NCBI RefSeq assembly: GCF_000524195.1
Contig: NW_020170499.1
Location: 84,435 to 140,171, forward strand
Origin: Echinococcus granulosus
Taxonomy: Eukaryota; Platyhelminthes; Cestoda; Cyclophyllidea; Taeniidae
Direction: 5' to 3'
DNA: 55,737 bases
The translations under genes were made by a program, and so were the position numbers. Below the pieces are notes generated by a model that saw only the letters and a program-made list of their open reading frames with translations, did no database searches and was not told where the DNA came from. Below are positions 23,901-33,918 of the stretch, piece after piece (position 1 is the first letter of the stretch; each line of letters begins with the position of its first letter).

Positions 23901-26785
23901 CCTTGTATTCCCTGGCAGCCGCTACTCAGAAGTGCTTCAGCTTCACCACGGCTCTCGTCTCCGTCTCACTTTCCTTCTTGAAGATGTTGTTGCCGGGACA
24001 ACAACAACCCCACCACCGCCACCACCTCAACAAGTCTTCATCCAACTAACTCACAGTACCACTCATCAGTCTGTCACGTACATCGCAAAACGATCGACCG
24101 TTGATGGGACCTATGCTTTCACTTTGGTGAGTTACGTTGGGTGACTTTCTTCTAGTGCTGAGACTGCCATAAGGGGTCTCGTTAACTTTCCACTCATCGG
24201 AGGGGGAGGTTGTTCATCCTCTCTGATGTAAAGACAAGGCCTTCAAGTTTATTGATTCTTTTTCTGCTTTCCCTTCGCCAGAGTTTGGATGCAGCTGTCG
24301 AGGACTTCGATCGTGTCTCCGGAGTGTACACGATGGAGGTGCTTATTGGGGATTCTCTAGTGGAGTCACCTATTGTCTGGCATGTGGTAAGTGTCGCCTT
24401 GAAGTTTTTCCCTGCTCCTAATGGAAGGGGTGGATGCATTCAGCATGAAGAGATACGTGTCTGAGTAGATCCAAAATAGTCTCATGAACTGATGGATGGA
24501 TGGGAGGGTAGATATGCATATGAAGGTGTCTGGATAGAATAGATGGTTGGTTGACGGTGTGATAGCCAAGCAGATGAATTGTTATTCCCTTCTTATTTTG
24601 ATTGCCCACTAGGCCGACGTCGACCTGCACTTCCCGTCGAACGAGGACTACCTTGTCTCCTCGTCCCAGCCGGCCTCCGAAGACGTTGCCCGTCTAACCG
24701 TGGCCTCGACCTCGGGTCGCAAACGTGCCGTCCATCCCCTCATCGGCGACCTTCCCAGCACTTCCAAGCCCCTGCTGGAACACACCTTCCGCACTCCAGA
24801 GCCTCGTCCCTCCGACTTGGTTGCATTCACCTTCACCGCGCTCTGCTGTGCTCCCCTCCTCATCCTCATTGTCGCTGTAGGTTGGGGCTCTCGAAATTCT
24901 GTCAAAGTGGTGTTGAAGGCTCATCTCTTAGGGTTTTTACCAATTAACCAAACTTCCCTCATCGTTTTGAGATTTTCCCGCCTTCCAGTTTAATTTCCCT
25001 GAAGGCGTGGTTCCAGAGTCCATAGGGCGTACCTCTTGAGGAGGTTTGCTATTGGCATTTGGGGGAGAGGGGTTCCAAAGCGCCATCACCTATGCTCCCT
25101 GTGGTCACTCTTCCGCTTCCACTGTTACAAGCAGTCACTTGCTATCATTGCGAGACGCGATAGCGTTTGACCTCAATGACAGTGACGCGTCTGCGCCATT
25201 GCATTGGATTCAACGCTTTGCCTTTTAAAGAATTCATTGCCGGAATTTTGTAGCCAATGCATTCCACACACCATTTTCTGTCCATAGAGCTGTTTGTCCG
25301 AAAGTAGATCGGATTTACAGTAGGCCCACAGTGGCTGGGATGATGGAAAGGCAGCAACCACTTCCAGACTTTGTATCCCCGGTGCCACATCCCAATTTAT
25401 TTGCGTGTTCTTCTTTTCACACTTGACTGCGTTTGTTTGTGCACGCGAGGTGGTTCACACACCCGCTGACATGTGAATTACGGAGTCGACGGGTCACTAC
25501 CACAAATGGCTTGGAAATGGATCCTAAAATGTGTTCGTTTTAAGTGGCGTAAGCGCTAGCTCATCTCTCAGGAAAGGCGGGCATTTGACACGTAGCTTTG
25601 GGCGGACAAGGCCTCTTTCGACTCCCTTGGAACGGGGTTTTTCGAAAACTAGGTCCGGAATTCTCAACTTCATCAGGGCAACTAGGAAGGGGGACATCCC
25701 CGTTGTATGTCCTCAAGTCAAACTTGGAAGACCTTGGAGCCTCAGGAGATTAGGAACTACTACGCCTGGTCTCCTGATGGATCCTTCACTGTGAGGTAGA
25801 GACGGGAGTTTTAAAGGCCTAGTTACTGAGGTATCACGGAATCTTGAACCGGAAAATTTATTGCCCCATTGCTGTAAGTGGGGAGGGGGAGCTTCTAGAT
25901 GCTGGAAGGCGGTGTCACCATGGTGCTAATGTAAGCGGTATTAAGTGGGGGTCTGTCACGCCCTCCCACGTATCAAATGGTAGAAATGAGCGAAATGCCT
26001 TGCCGATGAAAGCGTAAAGCTCCAAGCCGTGGATGTCTGCTCGCGTCTGTGGAGTGGTCCTAAAGGCGACCTCACGGGCGTGGTTGTTTATGCCCCGTCC
26101 ACAGCACCACAGTCAGCCCCGTGAGCAGTCAGTCGCCTGATCTTGGATGTGTAACCCCTTCTGAGGGATTTGGTGTGCACTGCATGCCCAAGGAATGTTT
26201 CTATTCCGGAATGGCTAATCCTTCAGTACCAATGTGACTGGAATGAGTCGAGGAATACGCAAGTGGAGACAGATGCAGTTCTCTCACCCCTCAATTCCCT
26301 CCTTTTTCTACTTTTGGAGTGCTCGACCTTGTAAACGTCCCACGTCCACCTCAGTAAATCCAACTTCCACATTGATGGTCTTGAGTCTAATCAAGCGTCC
26401 CTGATGAATGAAAACTCCCACTCGCCTAGCTCCGCCTAATCCTTCTTTTGTACCCTTCAATTCTCTAGTGGCCGCTGATGGGAGCCAATCTCTACAACTT
26501 CCCCCTCACTTTATCGGCTCCGCTCTTCCACCTCGGTCTTGGAGGTAAGTTGCTACTAACCTCCAGTTGTGAGTAGTATCTCCTTGACTCCAATAGAGTC
26601 CGCCAGCACCGTCACCCCTTGCCTCTCCACCTGTAGGCATCTTTGGACTCTACCTGCTCTACTGGTTCAAATTGGACATGTTTACCACTCTGCGTTACCT
26701 CTTCTTCCTTGGCATCTTCACCTTTGTCACAGGCAACCGTCTTCTGCGCCACCTAGTCACTGAGCGACGCAAATCCCAGAACTAG
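20986..26785 (+). CDS. RPN2: Ribophorin II, oligosaccharyltransferase subunit
   Basis: Thirteen exons join in one frame: 20986-21297, 21367-21539, 21584-21710, 21748-21837, 21912-22025, 22235-22461, 22546-22678, 23417-23502, 23901-24126, 24282-24386, 24613-24876, 26469-26544 and 26637-26785, giving 693 residues (human RPN2 is 631). The protein starts with a signal peptide (MATVWYFIILLAALVIA). The middle matches the RPN2/Swp1 luminal fold: LRLTFLLEDV, then SGVYTMEVLIGDS and SPIVWHV. The C terminus carries three to four membrane helices, ending in LRYLFFLGIFTFVTGNRLL, the typical family end. In the ER membrane this subunit belongs to the complex that transfers the lipid-linked glycan to Asn of nascent proteins; it is non-catalytic. 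Two Pro/Thr-rich and Ser-rich insertions (exons 9 and 11) explain the extra length. All splice sites are GT-AG. The BCL-2 gene converges on it from the other strand. Confidence 0.93.
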
Positions 26786-26966
26786 TTCCCTCCGCTCACC
26801 ATGGTGATGATAAGACGTTTTTGAACGCACTTTTTGTAATGTCGGTGACAGCAATAATTGCAGCTCCCTTCCTGTAGGTTGTCCGAGTTTGCTTTTATTT
26901 TATGAAGAAATCGTGATGAGGGGAGGGGGGAGGGGTAAAAAGGAGGCATAATCGGTGTAAAAATGT

Positions 26967-26972
26967 TTTATT
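26967..26972 (-). terminator. Poly(A) signal of the BCL-2 family gene
   Basis: AATAAA on the minus strand, about 80 nt past the TAG at 27051. It lies only about 180 bp beyond the RPN2 stop, so the two convergent 3'UTRs are close or overlapping. Confidence 0.6.
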
Positions 26973-27050
26973 GAATGACCGCTTCCACGATCCAATGAGG
27001 AGGGGAGGAGGAGGGGGAGGAGTACGGAAGGAAGGAAGGTAGGAGTCATT

Positions 27051-30000
27051 CTACAACAAAAAAAGACGATTCGAATGTGCTCCTGAGGTGCTGAAATGGA
27101 CAGTTGATGAAGGGGATGACTTACACGACCACAATCGACGCAGAACGAAGGCTATTGCACAGGCAAATCCCACAGGCCCGAGCAGGAAAACGGAGAAGCC
27201 GAAGAGGAGGTGGGCCAATTGGAAGGACTTTCCAGTCTGGACGAAAGCCTCCAGACCCTCCTGGAGGAAAAAGAAGACGATGGAGAGATGGCTCTCGACT
27301 AGAACCGGCTCCCCGAAACTTTCACTGTCTCACAACGGCAACGCACAGCTCTACCCATTCCACTAGTCCATCGACATTTCAGCAGTGTGTCGACATTTAA
27401 AGCTACTACTCCAGGATTGTCTGTCTGCTTAGGAAATACTCCTCTCTCTCCGTTTCAACAATTACTCATTCATCACGGGACCTCCACGACTAACCCAGTT
27501 CTCACCCTCATAATCTGCTCAAGGCCATCTCAGGTGCTACATTGGTGGCAGGAGTGAGGGTGATCCGACCCACATAAACAAAAAGGCGACATCTACCGCG
27601 GGTGGCTGAATCAACGGACACCTGCAGCAGGCCGGGCTGGAGGGGGGAGCGAGTGTTCTACCAACGTGATCTAACTTCTGCGGTCACGTGAACCAGTATA
27701 GCTAAAAAATGGACACGGGGACTACGGCCATCAGGAGAGCAGCTACGGCGTTGTCCGGCGTAGGCCACAACATCGCAGGGTGAAAACCAGACACCGCCCA
27801 GAGGGAAAGGCGGAAGAAAACTAACGAGCTTCAACCCACCCAACTACCATGCTCCTCAATCCAGTCACCCAACTTTGACTCCTTGTGGATGAACTCCGTT
27901 GTCCACACGATGTAGTGCAACGAGGCTATCCTCCGATCCTTCATTTCCGTCGTCAATTTTTTGTTGCTGTCATCGTCGTTGTCGTTGCCGTTCTTTGCAG
28001 AGCCGTCTACACATTGCTTCACCACCGGTGTGAAATCTGTCTTGTCCAAGGGTGGTGGCGAATGCACCTCGTTCTCATCCTCGTCGGACGAAGACTACAA
28101 CAAGATGAGACAGGGGTGAGTCCTTCAATCCACGCACGGTGAACAGGAAAAAGGCGGAGGAGGCTGTGCTAACCTGCGATTGAGTTGAAGCTTCGAGGAC
28201 TTCACAGAGAGCGCGAAGGAAACTCATCATTGCCACAATTCGGCCCCAGTTGATTTGTTGGACGAAAAGACTGTGCAGAATCCTGATGTACCGGTCTCTC
28301 GCATTCATGAATGGCAAACAGTACTGAGCCTGCAGATGACAAGTGTGGACGTGTTTACTACAAACGAAGGTCAGTAACTTCGGTATTACCCTCTGACACA
28401 ACTCACGGAATGGGGTGGAGATGGATCAAGCTCTGCTTCATCCGAGGAGGAGGGGGTAGTGGTGGTGGAATTGGAAGCAGTCGAATTGTAGACAAGCAGC
28501 GCGTCTGTCACCAGACTCTTGTAGCCCTCTGCGTACCGCGACTCGAAGGTGTTCACCAAATCCACCGCCACTGCTTTGGTGGTGTTACTGATGTTCTCCG
28601 GCAACCAACTTTCAGGACGAGGCTCCGTCTGTGTGAATAAATGGATACGGAATAACTAGGCGGGGGAGAGAGATGAATGAGATCGGGGTAGGTGTGCGAT
28701 TTCGCATGCTAAATGGGTTGATGGACGGAGTGGTGGACAGAAATGAGTGACCCAATTGAAATTTAAGACCCCCACAAGCAGGATCTGCATTCTGGTAACG
28801 CTGGCATCGCAAGAAACGCCATAATTACTGACCCGGGCTGAGGGCACTTGGCTGGGCAGGGCAGATCGCCCTGGTAACACTAGCACCGGGTGACAAGCAG
28901 GCGAAGGAAAGGCCGCCATGCCAACCAATGAGCGTCCAGATGGCCAAAAGCCAGAAACCAATCAGGGCGCGGCATGTGCTTCATCGTTGCCAGCCGGAAC
29001 TTTTTTTTCTACCTAGTGCCGATTTTCGCCTACATGGAGTCGCACGTGATCACCGCAACCACTACTGAAACCCGAGCGCTTTCTCGTTGTTATAATAAAT
29101 GGCAACTCTTCGACGTTCGTTGCAACTGGCCAAAGACCAGAAGAACGATTGGACAGTATTCAAATGTGAATAGAGTAGAAAAGGGGAATGGAGACTAAAC
29201 CTAAATACTTTGAAGCAACCTTAAGTTTTGCCTTTAATTATTCGGCTCTGCTTGCAGAAAAACAGTCCCACGAAAGTCAAATGGCACGTGAAATGCGCTG
29301 GCAGAGCAGTCCAAAGTCGGTGAGTGAATCGCCGCAATGCTACTCGCAAGGCGGCCTTCGTCACTGACTCCGTCGTAATAGTCGATGCAGAGGAGTAAAA
29401 CCCAGGAACAAGAAAAAGACTTGAAGAGAAGGGAGGAATATGTGTCAGGCCTTCAGACCGTAGCCTCTCGTTCTTCAAGGACAACTCAGGACATTGGAGC
29501 AGATAACAACTAGGAGGTGGTGGTCAAGGCAGCCGCTCAGAACATTTCGTTTCAAAATACAAATCCAATTTGTTTACGCATCACAGTTGCATGATGGAGA
29601 TGCAAGACTGTCCTCAGATGACACAGCTAGGGAGGGGGGGGGGGTGTTGCTATGCGCAAGAGCGTGACCTTATAGACGATCAACTAGCAAGTACGTTCAG
29701 AGGCAGTCAGCAGTTGGTAACTGCTTCAACAGAATTAATGAGACCATGTAGGAGGGAATTCGACTAATGGCGCACCAAATGGGCTTCGCATTGACTAGGA
29801 ATGCTTATGAAAGTCGATTTAATCGTCGTAAAATGAGTAAATCAGGCAACCGATCGCCGAAACAGACACCGACCGATAGAGGAGATTAGACACAACTGGA
29901 ATCATCCATTAAATGACTACAAACTATACACTGAAACGGCAAAGTATGAGTATGGCGTGAGGAACAGGTACCGCTCTTCACATTGTAGGGACCTAAGTAG

Positions 30001-30563
30001 GCCCAATCGACTAAAGTGGTGAAAAGGAGGTGGATGGGGTAAAAACTCCTTGGAGCTATTTAATTAAATGACAAAAATGGAGGGGAAGCGCAATGAGACT
30101 GCAGCCGTTCTTGAAAGGGGCACGGTGATTAAGGCAGACCAAATTTAGGAGTCAAAACCGTCCCATGTACTACAGTGTCTTCGCTACAATAATAGCACTA
30201 CAGAGGGGTACGCCCAACACCTCTCAGCCCTTACAAAGAATGTGACCGCTTTCGCTGGTGGATGAGTGGATAAATACAATTGCGGGGGGCCCGAGTCTCA
30301 AGACCACTAGACGTAGCCACGAGACTACTAACCGACAATAGCAGAATTTAACATTCTAATTTGTCACCAACAAAAAACTGTTCAAGGTAACTCACCCCAT
30401 CAGCAACATCACCACTTTTGCTGTCTTGACAATTTGATGGAGCGTCGTTCAGACGATATTCGAGAAGGGGGAGGATCCACTGCAAGGACACACGGGACTC
30501 CACAACACGCGTGAGAAGTTGGAAGGTGCGCCGCGAGACTTTATCGCGGAGTAACGACCCCAT
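27051..30563 (-). CDS. BCL-2 family apoptosis regulator
   Basis: Exons, all phase 0: 30563-30396 (ATG), 28628-28407, 28329-28174, 28094-27840 and 27260-27051 (TAG), giving about 336 residues. BH1 is clear in exon 3 (INWGRIVAMMSFLRALCE). BH2 spans the exon 4/5 junction (WIEEHGSW then EGLEAFVQ). The C terminus has a hydrophobic anchor (LLFGFSVFLLGPVGFACAIA) followed by basic residues, typical of tail-anchored mitochondrial or ER members. Exon 2 contains VDLVNTFESRYAEGYKSL, which aligns by position with BH3 and the following helix but lacks the usual Leu-x4-Asp core. Exon 4 starts with a long acidic Asn/Asp linker. A donor-like GTAAGT lies in the last exon, so an alternative C terminus is possible. 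Exons 1 and 2 are 1.8 kb apart, and a missing exon cannot be excluded. Whether it promotes or blocks cell death cannot be read from sequence. Confidence 0.82.
28972..30395. other. Long first intron of the BCL-2 family gene
   Basis: No further exon can be placed with confidence. A minus-strand frame at about 29221-29484 includes KAALRVALRRFTHRLW, but it lacks good splice sites. A G-rich run is at 29631-29644. Confidence 0.4.
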
Positions 30564-31120
30564 AACACCCAGACTAGAGTCACTTTGTAGGGAAGTGGCG
30601 AGAGAGTCCAGGGGAGTTGAGCAGTAACCCGAACTAGAGGAGGAGCAACTGGCGCTTTGAGCGCGAAAAGACCTGTATTCTCACAAAAAAGTGGAAAGGT
30701 CCAAGAATCGTCTAATTCAATCCAGTCTCTGACTTTATACAACACAAGTATACTTTGTTATTACAAAGTCATTCATTAATAATGGGCAATGGGTGGGTAG
30801 AGCAGTTCCTCCAGATAAATTATGAGGGCATTAAAAGTTAGTTCCCCTAACGCATTTATCGCACAAAAGGTTATATGGCCACGCCTCTGGTTTAAGAATT
30901 TACCTGGCTGCTGCTTGAAGCACTTCAGGCATCCTGAACAGCGCACACGAGCAGCTTGCGGTGTAACTGGGAAGACGTACCGACAAACGCGCCTCAAGTT
31001 CAGCTCGTTAAAACAAATAAATATAAATTCGTTAGATTATTGCACTAAAATTAAAAATCCTTGTTTGTTTAGGCTATTTCGAAGGTTCACGTTTCTAATA
31101 CTACAGCTAGCACTCCTGCA

Positions 31121-31126
31121 TTTATT
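31121..31126 (-). terminator. Poly(A) signal of the SMN gene
   Basis: AATAAA on the minus strand about 320 nt downstream of the SMN stop codon and about 560 bp upstream of the BCL-2 start. Confidence 0.45.
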
Positions 31127-31444
31127 GGTCTTGTTAACCTTAATAGTGAGCTGAACAATGCTCACACTGATCAGCGGCGCGCCGCCACCACCGGACCCAA
31201 CACCCACAAGCCAAAAGAAGAACAACAAGCGCTCCCGGGCATATTTACTCAATGACTGTGCATCGCAACTACATGATCACCAACTCAGCAGCAAAACAGC
31301 AGCATCCGCAACGGACGCGGTGGAGAGAACAGCGACAAGACTTGCTGTTCAACAGGATAAAAGGAGGGGAAGAAGACAGGAGAAAAAGAGCGATTGCAGC
31401 TACTTTAAACGATTATGCGGAGGAGGAAGGCAGGGAGAACTCCA

Positions 31445-31473
31445 CTAGATCGGTTTTGTCAAATCCTCTTCCT

Positions 31474-31504
<31 letters not shown>

Positions 31505-33387
31505 CTCCGCGTCATCATCATCGCCGTCACCATCACCATCATCAACACTCACTCCGCCGTCACTGGGACCACCGGGGACTTCCACAATGGAGGGACGCAG
31601 ACCCAAGATCTGCGATGTAATGAAACACGCGATTAAACTCCTTATCATGATTCATTTTATTATGAAAGCAGCCTACCTGTTCAGCATGCGCTTGTCCCAT
31701 CGCGTAACCAGCCTCGTACCACGCCCGCAGCAAAACAGCTGTGTTAATCTCTCCATTGGCAGTCGTCAGAGGCAACGAAGACAAGGAGGGGGGCAGGGAA
31801 GAGGCAGGTGGAGTGATTGTCACCCCGGATACCGTATCAGACGGCGTTGGAAGCAGGAAGTGGTGATGGTTGCAGCTAGGACGCAGCAGGTAAACCATCG
31901 GTGCTTTCCAAATATTGCTATTCCATCGAACCGTCCATCCACACCTTAATCACCCCTCCTTCTCCCCCTACATCCCGAGTCCATCGATTAAACCATGGAT
32001 TCATCTATTTGGCCAACAGTCGACCCGACACAACAGCTGGAAAGGTAATTATCCATCCTACCGCCTACTACTCTAGAAGTAAATGACAGGTGTTTAACGA
32101 GGCGACAGTGTGACTGGCTACCGAACGCATCGTACATGTCATTACGTTGGTCAACCACTTGAATGCCGACGATTGTGATGAATGGATGGATGGGCGCGGG
32201 ATGGACAAATAAGCCGTCAAAAGGCATCAAAAGTGCAGACGGGTCAATTTGACTCACCTACAACGAGCAGCGGATGAGAGCGAAGGCGGTGGAGGCGGTG
32301 GAAGGAGTTCTGGATGTAAGTCGAGGTTAGGAAGGAGCCAGGAATAGACAGGCGCCACGCCACTTCCTGATCCTGCAGCTGTGGCGGCGGCGGCGGCGCC
32401 GAACTGAGAGGAGGAGGCGGCAGCAGCAGCGGTGGAATACGACTACGAAGGCATGTAGAGGGGAGTAAGAAAAGTCGACCCATCTGTTCATCCTAATTCC
32501 TTCATTTCTCGATTCGACCCTTCAACCAACCTTCCATTAACCCGTCCACCCACCGAACCACTTACCGACCTACTGATCCATCCACATTCAAGCAGCTAGT
32601 TCAAGACCTTCCGTACTGCTCTCGTAAGAGGTATTAACGAGGCATCATTTTAAAGTTGGGGACTTCACATGCAACAGTCCAATAAGCGCGTCTCCCGAGG
32701 AAACGCCAAAGAAATCAATGCTTCTAAGACGCATTGAAACCAATGGCCTTTGAGAGAGCCAACAAGATGGATTAGAGGTGAAACGAGACCGCACAAGACA
32801 TTCAAACTCACCAAATTGGCAGCAGCTGCAGCAACGGCGGATTCTGAGGTGATGGAGGCTGTGGAAGGTGTCCACTGGTTTGCCTCACCCCCGTGGGAGC
32901 ACTGAGAGCAGAGAGGATGGTGAGCGTCATTACCTTGAATACCACCGACGCCGCCTCCTCCCTTTCGCTTGTTTTTGTTGTGATGGCGCCTTTTTTTGCG
33001 GCTGGAAGCAGGGGCGGAGGTTACGGCGGCATTGCTACCGGAGGTGACCGGCGCGTGGATGGACTTATTGCCGGTGGAGGAGGGTTGTGGTTGCGATGGC
33101 AATGGTGGAGGCAAGGGGGTCTTACCGCTACGGAAGGCTTCCACTTGCGCCTGTGGAATGAACAGGAAGAGAGAAGGAGGAGGGAGAGATGGGTGAATAA
33201 ATAGATAGGCAGACCCAAAAGGAACAGATAGACTCTCCTCCCAACTCACCTTCACCTGCATTTCCACCTGAGCGTACTTGGCCAACAGCTCACAATCATC
33301 CCACATCTCGTCAAAATTCTCGCCCGAGCCCTCGGGCGGAGGCCATACTCGTGTCGACGAGGTCAGAGAATCGTTTGCTTCGCACAT
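31445..33387 (-). CDS. SMN: Survival motor neuron protein homologue lacking a Tudor domain
   Basis: Five exons in frame: 33387-33250 (ATG), 33150-32812, 32442-32258, 31875-31677 and 31609-31445 (TAG), giving 341 residues. The N-terminal FDEMWDDCELLAKYAQ matches the Gemin2-binding helix of SMN (human DIWDDTALIKAYDKA). A Lys/Arg-rich block (RKKRRHHNKNKRK) follows. A Pro-rich stretch (ELLPPPPPPSLSSAA) and a YG-box-like helix (LLRAWYEAGYAMGQAH), the family's oligomerisation element, come later. Where other animals have the Tudor domain this model has Ala/Ser/Gly-rich sequence. The C terminus is a poly-Glu tail not seen in human SMN. SMN with Gemins loads Sm proteins on snRNAs, so this homologue would be expected in cytoplasm and nuclear bodies. 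Gene symbol by homology. Confidence 0.78.
31453..31500 (-). repeat. GAG/GAA codon repeat encoding poly-Glu tail of SMN
   Basis: A CCT/CTC trinucleotide tract on the plus strand is read as about twelve consecutive Glu codons near the SMN C terminus. Its length may vary between individuals or be misassembled. Confidence 0.8.
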
Positions 33388-33802
33388 CTTCTACAAAGGA
33401 AAGCAGGCCACCCTCGCGAAGAAGCAGGCAAACAGGCAAATTGGGTAGGCAAAGGATAGGCTCGACATAAATTGGTGAAAAATGGAGTTGTGGCAGGTGG
33501 ATGGGTGGATGTAGCCGGGAACATGGTGGGTAGAGTGAGTGAAGAAAAGGTGGATGGCTAAATGGGTGGACGAATGGAACCGATAGGGGTCGAGTCGTAA
33601 TAGATGGATGTGGATTAAAGTATGAATGCGAAACAGATCCGGTGCGGACGGATGAGGTCCAAATAACTAATCAAACGAAGGAAACAGTGCATTGTGTAGT
33701 AATTGGCCGACTAGATGGACGGACAAATGGTTGAAGAAGGTTTGAAGAGATGGATGACAAGCAGAAAGGTAAAAAACAGAAAAGAGACGTTGATAAAAGC
33801 GT

Positions 33803-33808
33803 TTTATT
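33803..33808 (-). terminator. Poly(A) signal of the CSRNP gene
   Basis: AATAAA on the minus strand about 110 nt after the TAA at 33919, and about 415 bp before the SMN start codon. Confidence 0.55.
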
Positions 33809-33918
33809 TCCATTGGCAGAAAAGGGGGAGGAGAGAGAAAGCAACAAACTCTAAACACAGGCACACACATGCATACAAGGACTATTTAAACAAGATGGAA
33901 TAAATGCATTTTTTTTCT

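Noticed and set aside
30449..30745. 98-codon minus-strand ORF overlapping BCL-2 exon 1
   Set aside because: The overlapping frame starting at 30563 ends at a consensus donor (GGG/gtgagt) and is the better exon.
31158..31636. Plus-strand ORFs with Leu, Pro and His runs
   Set aside because: They are shadows of the poly-Glu codon repeat and flank of the minus-strand SMN gene.
32893..33204. Plus-strand Gly-rich ORF
   Set aside because: Antisense of SMN exon 2, whose reading frame is supported by family motifs and splice phase.
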